64,000 nt of DNA from CAZCEC01 sp964497615 (GTDB lineage: Bacteria > Chloroflexota > Anaerolineae > Anaerolineales > UBA6663), in assembly GCA_964497615.1 (NCBI GenBank), contig CAZCEC010000008.1, positions 1 to 64,000 on the forward strand. Reading direction: 5' to 3'. The notes beneath the pieces are model-generated. The model was not told the DNA's origin. It made no database searches and saw only the letters and a program-made list of their open reading frames with translations. Position numbers and translations under genes: made by a program. Every line of letters starts with the position of its first letter. Within the stretch, counting starts at the first letter, position 1. This document shows positions 14,952-23,116 of the stretch, one piece after another.

Positions 14952-17789
14952 TCACTCCGCGGGCGGGCACGGCAGGGTGAAGGTAAAGGTGCTGCCCACG
15001 CCCAGCTTGCTGTCCACGCGAATCTGCCCGCCCAACAAGTGTACGAGGTTCCGGCAAATCGCCAAACCCAGCCCGGTGCCCTCGTGCCGGCGGTTCAGCC
15101 CGGTCTCCAATTGGCGGAAGGGCTCAAACAGTTTGTCCAGGTCTTCCGGCCGGATGCCCAGCCCGGTGTCGCTGACGCTGATCTCCAGCATCTCGCCGCG
15201 GACGCGGCAGGCCACCCGCACCTCGCCGCGTTCGGTGAACTTGATGGCATTGCTAAGCAGGTTCAGCAGGATCTGCTCCACGCGCCGCCGGTCGCTCACC
15301 ACCGCGCCCACGCTGGCGCCCAGAGCGGCCGTCAGCGCCAGGCCCTTCTTCTGCGCCTGCGGGGTCACCCCGCGCAGGCACTGCTCGATGGCGGCCCGCA
15401 CCTCGAATGGCGCGCGCACCACCTCGAGCTGGCCGGCCTCGATCTTGGAGATGTCCAGCACGTCATTGATCAGCGCCAGCAGGTGCCGGGCGCTGTCGCG
15501 GGTCATGCCAAGCTGCTTGGTCTGCTCCGCGTTCAGCGGGCCGGCCAACCCCTGGAGCAGCACCCCGGTGAAGCCGATGATGGAGTTGAGGGGGGTGCGC
15601 AGCTCGTGCGACATGGTGGCCAGGAAAGCAGACTTGAGCCGGTCGGCGGCCTGGGCCTTGTGCAGGGCCTGCTTCAGCTCCTCGGTGCGGGCGGCCACGC
15701 GCTCCTCCAGCTCGGCGTTGAGGCGGCGCAGGTCGTCCTCGGCCCGTTTGCGCTCGGTCACGTCGATGCCCACGCCGATCAGGCAGGCTTGGCCGTCGAG
15801 GACAGTGCGCAGCCCGGTGAAGTGGTAGGGGATCAGCCGGCCGTCCTTAGTGAGGAAGTTGGCCTCCACCTCGGCGTAGCCGCGCTCGAAGACCGCCCCG
15901 ATGCGCTCGGCCAGCAGCGCCTGCTCGTCCGCGGCGAAGAAGTCCAGCGGCTGGAGGCGCGCCATCTCGTCACTGGTGTAGCCCGTCACCTGTTCGAAGT
16001 TGCGGTTCCAGCGCAGGAACTTCATGTTCTGGTCGTACAGGTAGAAGACGCTGGGCATGCTGTCGAGCAGCGCCTCGGAGAAGTCGCGCTCGCGCTTGAT
16101 CAGGGCTTCGGCCTGGGTGCGCTCGGTGATGTCCACCGCCACGCCGATCTTTTGCTCCAGCGAGCCGTCTGGGCGGCGCAGGAACGGGCGCTCGAAGCTG
16201 TGCAGGGTGCGCCAGCCGCCGTCGCGGTGGCGCACGCGGTAGGTCAGCTCCAGGGTGTCCGCGTCTCTGGCGGCCAGCATCTGGCTCTGCGCGGCCTTCA
16301 CCGCCGGCAGGTCGTCGGGATGAATCAGTTGGGCGAACAGGTCGCTGCCCCAGGCCTGCAATTCCTCCGCCGTATAGCCCAGCAGCCGTTCCAGGCCCGT
16401 GTTGGCATACACGTTGCTGAGGGTGGCCATATCCACGACATAGATCATAGCCGGCGTGGTGTTGGCGATGGCCGAGATGAAGCGCTCCTGCTCGCGCAGG
16501 ACGGTCTCGGCCTCCTTGCGCTCGGTGATGTCGGTGATCGTGCCCACGTACCCCACGATCTCGTTGGCGGCATTCAGCTCGGGCAGCGCCTGCCCCATCA
16601 CCCACGCCAGCGTCCCATCAGGCCGCCGGAACCGGTATTCCGTGAACGAGGGGGCGTGCTGCTGGGTGGACGTGCGCCAGCCCTGGCGGAGCTGCGGGCG
16701 GTCGTCGGGATGGACCGCCGTCAGCCAGCCGTCGCCCCGGGCGGCCTCGGCCGGCAAGCCCGCAATCTCGCTCCAGCGCGGATTGGTGTAGGTGGTGGCC
16801 CCGTTGGCATCGGTGCGGAAGATGCCCACCGGCGAAATGCGGGCCAGGTTGTGGTAACGCTCCTCGCTGGCCTGCAATTCGGCGCGGGCCTGCTCCAGGT
16901 GCTGCGTGCGCATGGCCACCTGCCGCCGAAAGAGGACCGTGGTGACGGCGGTCAGCAGCAGCAAAGCGGCCGCGCCGCCCGCCGTTCCCAGGATGAATTG
17001 CGGCGGGAGGCGCAGGGCGGGTGTCTGCTCGGACCAATGGCCGAGGGTGCTGTAGTAGGGCGACCCGGCGGCTGGGATCCATTGGTTGAGATAGCGGTCG
17101 ATGGCGGCCAGCAGGTCGGCGTTGCGGCCCTGCCCCGTGGCGAAGTACAACTGGGCCGGGTTGAAGTCGATGGTGGTCTTGCGCAGCCCCTGGTCCTGGT
17201 AGAAGTAGTCGCCGAACAGGTGATTGGCGATGGCGGCATCGACGGCCCCCTCGGCCGCCAGCGCAAAGGCTTGCTCCAGCGACGCCGTGGGCACAATGGC
17301 CACCTCGTAGCCGAGGCCGGTCATCAACTGCTCGAACACGGACTGTTGAATCGAGCCTTGCAGCACCGCCACGCGCTTGCCAGGCAGGTCGCCCAGGCCG
17401 TTGATGGTGGCGCCCGGCGCGGCGTAGAGGCGCGACCAGCTTTCCAGCACTGGCGTGAGGTGGAAGTCAAAGACGCCTTCGCGCTCGTCGGACACGGCCA
17501 CGTCGGGCATCAAGTCCAGTTGGCCCGCTTCGAGCGCGGCCAGGCAGTCGGCCCACACGCACGGCTGGTACTCCACTGCCCAGCCTTCCTGCGCCGCAAT
17601 CTCGTTCAGCAGCTCGACAAAGATGCCGGCTGGCTGCCCGTTTTCATCCACAAAGACCTTGGGGGCATTCTCATAGACGCCCACGCGCACCGTGCGCGCC
17701 TGGGCCTGCGCGCTGGCCGTCGCAACTGCCGCCAGACACAGCGCAGCCAGACTCGGGAGAGCGGTCCGCGAAATGCGGCGTATTGTCAT
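14952..17789 (-). CDS. Membrane sensor histidine kinase with periplasmic solute-binding (SBP_bac_3) sensor and three PAS domains
   Basis: 945 residues. A signal peptide (cleavage near AQA, 28-32) leads to a family-3 solute-binding-type sensor (about 33-250). One membrane helix (266-288) and three PAS/PAC units (about 308-430, 435-560, 570-685) follow. A coiled coil (685-715), HisKA with H728 (SHELRTPLN) and a HATPase domain with N, G1 (DTGLGI) and G2 (GTGLGL) boxes complete it. It should sense an extracellular amino acid or carboxylate, as BvgS/EvgS-type sensors do. It heads a three-gene operon with a receiver and an HD-GYP effector. There is no receiver or Hpt domain of its own. Confidence 0.93.
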   Translation of the reverse strand: MTIRRISRTALPSLAALCLAAVATASAQAQARTVRVGVYENAPKVFVDENGQPAGIFVELLNEIAAQEGWAVEYQPCVWADCLAALEAGQLDLMPDVAVSDEREGVFDFHLTPVLESWSRLYAAPGATINGLGDLPGKRVAVLQGSIQQSVFEQLMTGLGYEVAIVPTASLEQAFALAAEGAVDAAIANHLFGDYFYQDQGLRKTTIDFNPAQLYFATGQGRNADLLAAIDRYLNQWIPAAGSPYYSTLGHWSEQTPALRLPPQFILGTAGGAAALLLLTAVTTVLFRRQVAMRTQHLEQARAELQASEERYHNLARISPVGIFRTDANGATTYTNPRWSEIAGLPAEAARGDGWLTAVHPDDRPQLRQGWRTSTQQHAPSFTEYRFRRPDGTLAWVMGQALPELNAANEIVGYVGTITDITERKEAETVLREQERFISAIANTTPAMIYVVDMATLSNVYANTGLERLLGYTAEELQAWGSDLFAQLIHPDDLPAVKAAQSQMLAARDADTLELTYRVRHRDGGWRTLHSFERPFLRRPDGSLEQKIGVAVDITERTQAEALIKRERDFSEALLDSMPSVFYLYDQNMKFLRWNRNFEQVTGYTSDEMARLQPLDFFAADEQALLAERIGAVFERGYAEVEANFLTKDGRLIPYHFTGLRTVLDGQACLIGVGIDVTERKRAEDDLRRLNAELEERVAARTEELKQALHKAQAADRLKSAFLATMSHELRTPLNSIIGFTGVLLQGLAGPLNAEQTKQLGMTRDSARHLLALINDVLDISKIEAGQLEVVRAPFEVRAAIEQCLRGVTPQAQKKGLALTAALGASVGAVVSDRRRVEQILLNLLSNAIKFTERGEVRVACRVRGEMLEISVSDTGLGIRPEDLDKLFEPFRQLETGLNRRHEGTGLGLAICRNLVHLLGGQIRVDSKLGVGSTFTFTLPCPPAE

Positions 17790-17830
17790 TCAGCCCAATC
17801 TCAACCGGATGAGGGCGCCATTCTATGCCA

Positions 17831-18988
17831 TTAATGCAACGCGCGCCGCCGGCCGTGGCGCTCCAGGATCGCCAGGGTTTCGTCAATCGGCAGGGCGTGG
17901 CGCACGTGCCCGTCGCGCCCGACCATCGTTTCGGCGGCGAACATGGAGTTGAGGATGGCCTCCTCCGTGGCCTCCACCGCCGCCTGGAGCAGGTGGTTAA
18001 TGGGGGGCTGGGCAGGCCAGTGCTGCCCGGCCAGCAGCGCCTCGGCCACCGTGCCGTGGCGAACCACCAGGGATTCGGGGAAATGCGCGGTGCGGTTGGT
18101 GGTGGAAAAGGCGATGACGAAATCGCCGCTGGAGGTGGAGAGCAAGCCGCCGGTGCGAGCCAGCCCCGCCCCGGCGCGCACGCTCAGCCGCTCCAGTTGG
18201 CGCGGATCCAGCGGCGCATCCGTCGCCAAGACGATGATGATGGACGAGCCGAGCCGGTCGGGGTGCAGGGCCGAGGCGGGCGGCTGCCAGTCGCGCAGTT
18301 CGCGGCCCACCGGCACGCCATCCACCAGCAAGTGCTCGCGGCGGCCGAAGTTGGTCATTACCAGCACGCCGACGGTGAAGCCGCCGCCCTCCGCCGGGAC
18401 GACGCGCGAGCTAGTGCCGATGCCGCCCTTAAACTCGCAGCAGCTCATGCCGGTGCCGGCGCCCACGCCGCCCTCGGCCACCGGCCCACCGGCCGCGCCA
18501 TCGAGCGCCGCCCGCACGTGCGCGGCCCCTACCGGGCGCTGGCGCACATCAGAGAGATACATATCGGAGCACTCGGCCACCACCGGCGCGGGGCCCCAGG
18601 TGGTGACGCCCATCTCCGGGTCGAGGGCGAAGGCCCAATCCAGCACCGCGTCGGCCACGCGCGGCACGTTCTGCGTGCCGGTCAGCAGGATGGGCGTCTC
18701 CAGCACGCCCATCTCGCGCACCATTTCGGCGTTGGTCACCTCGCCAAAACCATTCAGCCGGTGAATCCAGGCCGCCACCTTGTCGCGGAAGACATCGCCA
18801 GGGTGCGGGCGGATGGCGGTCACGCCGGTGCGCACCGGGCCATGGCCGGGCACGAGCGGGCCGTCCCCCTCGATCAGGGTGACGTGGCCGACGAGGACGC
18901 CGGGCACATCGGTGATGGCGTTGTGCGCGCCGGTGGGCAGGGCGCCGAGGTTCAGACCCAGGTCGCGATAGCGGGGGCGGGTGGGCAT
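17831..18988 (-). CDS. S58-family N-terminal nucleophile aminopeptidase (DmpA-like)
   Basis: 385 residues, near the length of DmpA. The conserved opening (RDLGLNLGALPTGxHNAITDVPGV) and the FKGGIGTSSR segment (187-195) are present. So is LGSSIIIVLATDAPLD: members autocleave at Gly-Ser, here G247/S248, making alpha and beta chains with the freed Ser as nucleophile. It would release N-terminal or beta-amino acids from peptides in the cytosol. An AAGGAGA site precedes the ATG. Confidence 0.93.
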   Translation of the reverse strand: MPTRPRYRDLGLNLGALPTGAHNAITDVPGVLVGHVTLIEGDGPLVPGHGPVRTGVTAIRPHPGDVFRDKVAAWIHRLNGFGEVTNAEMVREMGVLETPILLTGTQNVPRVADAVLDWAFALDPEMGVTTWGPAPVVAECSDMYLSDVRQRPVGAAHVRAALDGAAGGPVAEGGVGAGTGMSCCEFKGGIGTSSRVVPAEGGGFTVGVLVMTNFGRREHLLVDGVPVGRELRDWQPPASALHPDRLGSSIIIVLATDAPLDPRQLERLSVRAGAGLARTGGLLSTSSGDFVIAFSTTNRTAHFPESLVVRHGTVAEALLAGQHWPAQPPINHLLQAAVEATEEAILNSMFAAETMVGRDGHVRHALPIDETLAILERHGRRRALH

Positions 18989-19060
18989 AGGGTCTCCTTG
19001 ATGAAGGCGCCTATGTTAGCACGGCGGGCGCACCTCTCCGCTGGGGACAAGAGGCCTCAC

Positions 19061-19705
19061 CTAGGCCGGCGGCCGGACGAGCACATCCATGTCGCCCATC
19101 ATCACCGGCGACAGGCCGTCCAGGGTTTCAAACCGCCACGCGGGGCGCACCCGCACCAGGGAGTCGAAGGCGTCTGGGCCGGAGCACCAGTACCAGTCCG
19201 GGTTGGCAATAAAGGCGCGAAAGTCGAAGCCCTGTTCCAGCAGCCGCCGCACAAACACCTTCTGCCGTTCCAGCCGGTGCAGGTCGGAGCCGCCGCGCGC
19301 CCCTAGCCACTGATGAATCCGCTCGCCGCTAAGCACCTCGGCTGGCGGCCGGAAGGTGATGGTCTTGCGGCCGTCCTCAATGCGCTCGGTCGGCGCCAGC
19401 GGGTAGTCGAAGATCATCGGGGCCGGCACGGGCACCAACACCCGCGCCCCGGCCAGCGCCGCCTCGGTCGCCCGCCGGTCGAAGATCAGGCTGTGCGGGG
19501 CGGCGAGGCCATGCTCGGCCAGCGCCGCGACCAGCTCGGCTTGCCCGCCGTGCCGGAAGGCGGTGTTGATGCGGTCGTGCCGGGCCGGGCACCACAGGTC
19601 GCGGGGCACCCACAGCAGGCGCTCCCGCCCCGGCTCCACCAGCACCAAGATATCGGTGTTGGCCGCCAGCCCGGCTCGATCCATAACGCCCACGATGACG
19701 TTCAC
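19061..19705 (-). CDS. LytR-CpsA-Psr (LCP)-like protein lacking a membrane anchor
   Basis: 214 residues with LCP core motifs: TD at 17-18, PRD at 34-36, RINTA at 45-49 and GSDLHRLERQ (139-148) with the D141/R144/R147 set that binds polyprenyl pyrophosphate in LCP ligases. Classical LCP proteins have an N-terminal helix and act outside the membrane, but no helix or signal peptide is visible here. I chose GTG 19705 because it overlaps the stop of the upstream gene (GTGA); an in-frame extension to 19786 lies inside that gene. It is the last gene of the PqqD/kinase/NTase module. Whether it still transfers glycopolymers is unclear. Confidence 0.75.
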   Translation of the reverse strand: MNVIVGVMDRAGLAANTDILVLVEPGRERLLWVPRDLWCPARHDRINTAFRHGGQAELVAALAEHGLAAPHSLIFDRRATEAALAGARVLVPVPAPMIFDYPLAPTERIEDGRKTITFRPPAEVLSGERIHQWLGARGGSDLHRLERQKVFVRRLLEQGFDFRAFIANPDWYWCSGPDAFDSLVRVRPAWRFETLDGLSPVMMGDMDVLVRPPA

Positions 19706-20574
19706 GCGATTATGCCATGCGGCGCCAGCGCCGCCAGCCCAAAGTCCTCGGCCAGCAGAGCCAGCCCGCTGAGAGCTTCGTCCCAACAGCCGAGCATGCG
19801 CGCCCTATGTTCCACGGCTGCCCGCCCCTCCGGCCCCAGCCGCCGCAGGCAGTGGGCGGCATCCACCGCCCACAACAGCGCCGAGCGCCCATCCCACGCG
19901 GTGCGTTCGACGAGCACGGGCATCAATTGATCCGTCGCGCCCAACACGCGCAGAGATTGGCCCGCCACGCGCACAACCTGGGTATGTGAGCGCAGCAGGG
20001 CATCCGGCTCAACGCCCATCAGCCGCGCGCGCAGTTGGCAGCGCCGGCCCAGGTGATCGGTCAACTCCAGGGCAGCATCCGGCGCAGACTGGCTGGCCTT
20101 CTGCCAGCCGCAGATCGCGGCCAATGCCAGCAGATGTTCATGCGCGAGACTCACTCCGCCAAGGGCAAGGGTTTCGATGGGCCGTGCGCCCAGAGCCGGA
20201 TAGACGGACGCCGCCAGCGCCGCTCCGCCCAGCAGCACGGGAGACTCACCCGCCGCCCGCAGCGCCTCCAGTAAGGGTCGCGCCGCACTCAACAGCATTT
20301 GGTTCTTGTACCAATTGTGCCGGTACACATGGGCATAGCGCCCGAGCCGCGCCTCGGCCACGCCCAGCCGCCGCAGGTTCACATACAGCGCCGGCAGCAG
20401 CCACTGCGAGTCGGGTTCCAACTCAGGCACGGCGGCCTCGCGCTGCCAGTCTTCCCAGGCCGCCAGCGCGTCGGGCGCCTCGAGCACCGCCGCCTGCACC
20501 AGCCGGCGCTGGGCCAGGGTGGGGATCGCCCCTGGCGCGCGCGTGGAACGCAAGTCGGTTCTTTCGACCATCAT
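19702..20574 (-). CDS. Nucleotidyltransferase-fold protein (NTP_transf_5-like), probable degenerate active site
   Basis: 290 residues. The overall pattern resembles the NTP_transf_5 family (PF14907): a helical lead with a WYKNQML segment, then LLGGAALAASVYP and GARPIE, often found beside HprK-like kinase and PqqD genes. Where active members usually have a GxRxxxDxD acidic pair, this protein reads R131-P-I-E134-T-L-A, so the second acid is missing. Starts and stops overlap by four bases with both neighbours. It may be an inactive, binding or scaffold paralogue. Confidence 0.7.
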   Translation of the reverse strand: MMVERTDLRSTRAPGAIPTLAQRRLVQAAVLEAPDALAAWEDWQREAAVPELEPDSQWLLPALYVNLRRLGVAEARLGRYAHVYRHNWYKNQMLLSAARPLLEALRAAGESPVLLGGAALAASVYPALGARPIETLALGGVSLAHEHLLALAAICGWQKASQSAPDAALELTDHLGRRCQLRARLMGVEPDALLRSHTQVVRVAGQSLRVLGATDQLMPVLVERTAWDGRSALLWAVDAAHCLRRLGPEGRAAVEHRARMLGCWDEALSGLALLAEDFGLAALAPHGIIA

Positions 20575-21659
20575 CCAGGATGCGCGTCGAGAATCCGCTC
20601 GATGGCGGCGGGCACAGTCCTCAGGTCGGTGCCCAGCGCCAGCGCGTAACAGGGCAGGGCGCGCACCAGTTCCCCCATCACCTGGCCCACCACGCGCGCA
20701 TCGCCCAGGGCGGTGAAGAGCATGTCCGGCACGATGGCGCGGTAGGCGGCCTCGGCAGTGAGGGGCTGGACGAGGCTCTGTGGTTCGCGGGTGGGGCGCG
20801 GCAACACGATGGCGCGCAAGGGGAATCCATCGCTCACCCGCTCGGCCCAGGCCGGCCTCAGGTGCAGCACGGCCTTCTCGTCCGCCAGGTGTTCCCGGTT
20901 CACCACCAGGGGCGCGGCCTCCGGCAGCCAGGCCAGCACTTCGGTGTTCAGCTTGGCCGTGTGATACAGGCTGTGCAGCCGCGGCGCCGGGTTAGCGGCG
21001 ATGAGCACGCAGTCGTCGCCGGCATAGCCCAGGCGCGAGCGCAGGCAGGCCAGCGCCGTGGTGGATTTGCCCGACCCGGTGCGCCCGGCGATGAGCACGC
21101 CGCCCTCGGGCCGCCCCACCGCCGCCGCATGGGCGACGAACATGCCGCGCTGTTGGGCCCAACCCTGGAGCACGCGGCGCATGGGGGTGCTGCGCTCGCG
21201 GTAGTTCAGGTTGGCCGAATCGCGCGCCCAATAGAGCGCGGCCCGCCGACCGTGATCCACGGCGCTGAAGACTTCCAGCCGCCGGTCGTAGGCCAGGGTC
21301 CAGCGCGCATCGTGGTAACCGCGCACGTTGCCGCGCTCAAAGTAGTCCACCGCCTCCCAGGGCGGCGGCGGCAGTTGGCCGCCCGGCATCTCGCCGCCCC
21401 AGGCATGAATAGAGAGGCTAGGCGCGGAACCGTTGGCAGTCCGCGGCGACATCGCTGCGCCCAGGCCGGCCGCCAGCGCCGCCCCGGCGTAGTGCACGCG
21501 CACAGTCTCGCCGGCCAGCGCGTAGTCGCGCGCGACCAGCCCGCCCTGCCCGTCCGCGGCCTGTTCGAAGATGCACTGGGCCTGATCGAAGTAATCCGCC
21601 AGGGCCGAGGCAGCCGTCGTGGCCGCCGCCATCGCGGCCCCCGCCATCGCGGCCATCAT
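20571..21659 (-). CDS. HprK-like P-loop kinase of a PqqD-associated module
   Basis: 362 residues. The C-terminal half resembles the kinase domain of HPr kinase: Walker A AGRTGSGKST at 191-200 and the GYAGDDC element at 211-217. The N-terminal 180 residues are family-specific and begin with an Ala/Met-rich stretch. The ATG at 21659 overlaps the PqqD stop as ATGA. Stand-alone HprK-like kinases of this type phosphorylate precursor peptides in some lasso-peptide clusters (e.g. paeninodin) and occur in cell-envelope loci. The target here is unknown. Confidence 0.82.
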   Translation of the reverse strand: MMAAMAGAAMAAATTAASALADYFDQAQCIFEQAADGQGGLVARDYALAGETVRVHYAGAALAAGLGAAMSPRTANGSAPSLSIHAWGGEMPGGQLPPPPWEAVDYFERGNVRGYHDARWTLAYDRRLEVFSAVDHGRRAALYWARDSANLNYRERSTPMRRVLQGWAQQRGMFVAHAAAVGRPEGGVLIAGRTGSGKSTTALACLRSRLGYAGDDCVLIAANPAPRLHSLYHTAKLNTEVLAWLPEAAPLVVNREHLADEKAVLHLRPAWAERVSDGFPLRAIVLPRPTREPQSLVQPLTAEAAYRAIVPDMLFTALGDARVVGQVMGELVRALPCYALALGTDLRTVPAAIERILDAHPG

Positions 21660-22111
21660 CGCGGCAGCTTGGCGGGCGCGGCCGGGCGGCGGCTGGGCCA
21701 ACCCGTCTCATCGTATTCGCGGATCGGGTCCATCTGGATGAGGTTGGCCATGTCGGTGTACTTGAACATGACCGGGAGCGTGAACGGGGCAGCCGGCGCC
21801 TCGGTCTCGGGCAGGGCCGCGGGCGCGCTGGCCGGTTCAGCCTCGGCCGGCTGCAGCAGCGCTTCAGCGACCAGGCTGCTCACAAAGTCGCGCACCGCCT
21901 GCGCCACCGCCTCCGGCTCGCCGGTGTGCTGCCGCAGCATGGCCTCGATTGTCTCGGCTGCCGTCGCGCCGCTCGTCAGGCGCTGCCAAATATCGCTGCC
22001 CGTTCCCTGGAGGATGTAGTAGTAGCCGTTGTCCAGGTTAACCAGAACCACTTCGCCATCCAAGATTTCGTGAACGATCTGCTCTTCGTTGAAGGTGTAC
22101 CGCTGCTCCAT
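21656..22111 (-). CDS. PqqD-family protein with substrate-like C-terminal tail
   Basis: 151 residues. The PqqD-like winged helix (about 1-86) contains DGEVVLVNLDNGYYYIL and a TGSDIWQRL segment typical of RiPP recognition chaperones. A Pro/Ala/Glu linker (88-109) then joins a conserved-looking tail (110-139) with LPVMFKYTDMANLIQMDP and DETGWP. PqqD proteins normally end after the first domain, so the tail may itself be modified. ATG 22111 is preferred to a TTG three codons upstream. It is the first gene of a four-gene overlapping set. Confidence 0.82.
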   Translation of the reverse strand: MEQRYTFNEEQIVHEILDGEVVLVNLDNGYYYILQGTGSDIWQRLTSGATAAETIEAMLRQHTGEPEAVAQAVRDFVSSLVAEALLQPAEAEPASAPAALPETEAPAAPFTLPVMFKYTDMANLIQMDPIREYDETGWPSRRPAAPAKLPR

Positions 22112-22153
22112 CTGTCTCAATGCCTCACGTGCCCCTGCCCCTCCGATAGCTCG

Positions 22154-23116
22154 TTAATCTTCGTCCCGCGCCCCCGCCAATGCGCGCTGCAGCGCCGCCC
22201 AGCGCGGCTGGTAGCCGGGGTCCAGCCGATGGCTGGCGGCCAGCAGGTCAGCCGCGGCGGAGGGCGCGCCCAGGTCCACCTGGCGGACCGCGCGCTGGAA
22301 CAGCCGCTGGGTGTGGGCCAGCCCGCGCGAGACGGCGCGGTCAAACAGCAGCGCCTCCCCGTCCGGCTGCCCGGCCAGCAGCTCGCCCAGGACGTGCCGG
22401 GCGCCGTGCGCTTCGACTGCCAGCGCGCCGGCCCGCAGCAGATAGTGCTCATAGGCGGCGCGGATTTGCAGGTCCTGCACTGCCGGGTCCTGCCCGGCCC
22501 GTACAAAGGGCAGCCACAGCGCCGGCTCGCCGTGCAAGTGATTGAGGGCCCGCCAGCCACGCAGCCGGCGACGGCCCGCCTTCACCACCAGGCGCCCCGG
22601 CTCCACGTCCAGCCCGGCCGGTTGGAAGTAGCGGGCGAACAACTGAGGCGCCTCGCGCTTCAGGCGGGCCAGCAGGGCCGGCAGCCCGCCTGTCCCCGTA
22701 AACTGGATGAAGCCCCACGCGATCCGCGCCTGCCCATAGGTGTGCAGGGTGTCAAAGCCGCCCTCCAGGCTGGAGACCGCTGCCAGCAATTCGGCCTTGG
22801 CGGGGTCCAGCCCCAGCGCCCGCAGCCGCGCCCGCAGTTCGCCCGCCGTGGGCCGCAGGTGGCCGGCGAACATGTGGCCGCGATAGCGGCCATAGGTGAC
22901 GGGCACAAAGAGCGCCGGCTGCCCGCCCGCAAACAGGGTCACGGCGCGGCCGTCGTGCTGGTGGCTGGGGCCAACGGCCCAGGCCCACCCGCGCGGCCAC
23001 CACCGGGGCCGGGGCAGGCCATACCAGTGGCGGCGCGGCAGGCGGCGCAGCGCCCGGTAGAGCGGCAATGCCGGCCCCAAGGCGGCACGCAGCCAGGCGG
23101 GGCGAGGGCCGCTCAC
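22154..23116 (-). CDS. Putative lysozyme-like cell-wall hydrolase
   Basis: 320 residues of no family I can name with certainty. A central SSLEGGFDTLHTYGQ motif (115-129, with E118 and D122) followed by WGFIQFT (134-140) resembles the catalytic Glu region of lysozyme-like peptidoglycan hydrolases. There is no obvious signal peptide, although the N-terminus is basic and Trp-rich. The GTG start at 23116 overlaps the stop of the upstream transglycosylase gene (GTGA). Position beside a GT51 enzyme and an amidase supports a peptidoglycan role by context. Confidence 0.5.
   Translation of the reverse strand: MSGPRPAWLRAALGPALPLYRALRRLPRRHWYGLPRPRWWPRGWAWAVGPSHQHDGRAVTLFAGGQPALFVPVTYGRYRGHMFAGHLRPTAGELRARLRALGLDPAKAELLAAVSSLEGGFDTLHTYGQARIAWGFIQFTGTGGLPALLARLKREAPQLFARYFQPAGLDVEPGRLVVKAGRRRLRGWRALNHLHGEPALWLPFVRAGQDPAVQDLQIRAAYEHYLLRAGALAVEAHGARHVLGELLAGQPDGEALLFDRAVSRGLAHTQRLFQRAVRQVDLGAPSAAADLLAASHRLDPGYQPRWAALQRALAGARDED

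Noticed and set aside
14787..17834. 1015-codon open frame on the plus strand
   Set aside because: It is the mirror of the sensor kinase operon. High GC keeps antisense frames open, and the minus strand encodes clear kinase motifs.
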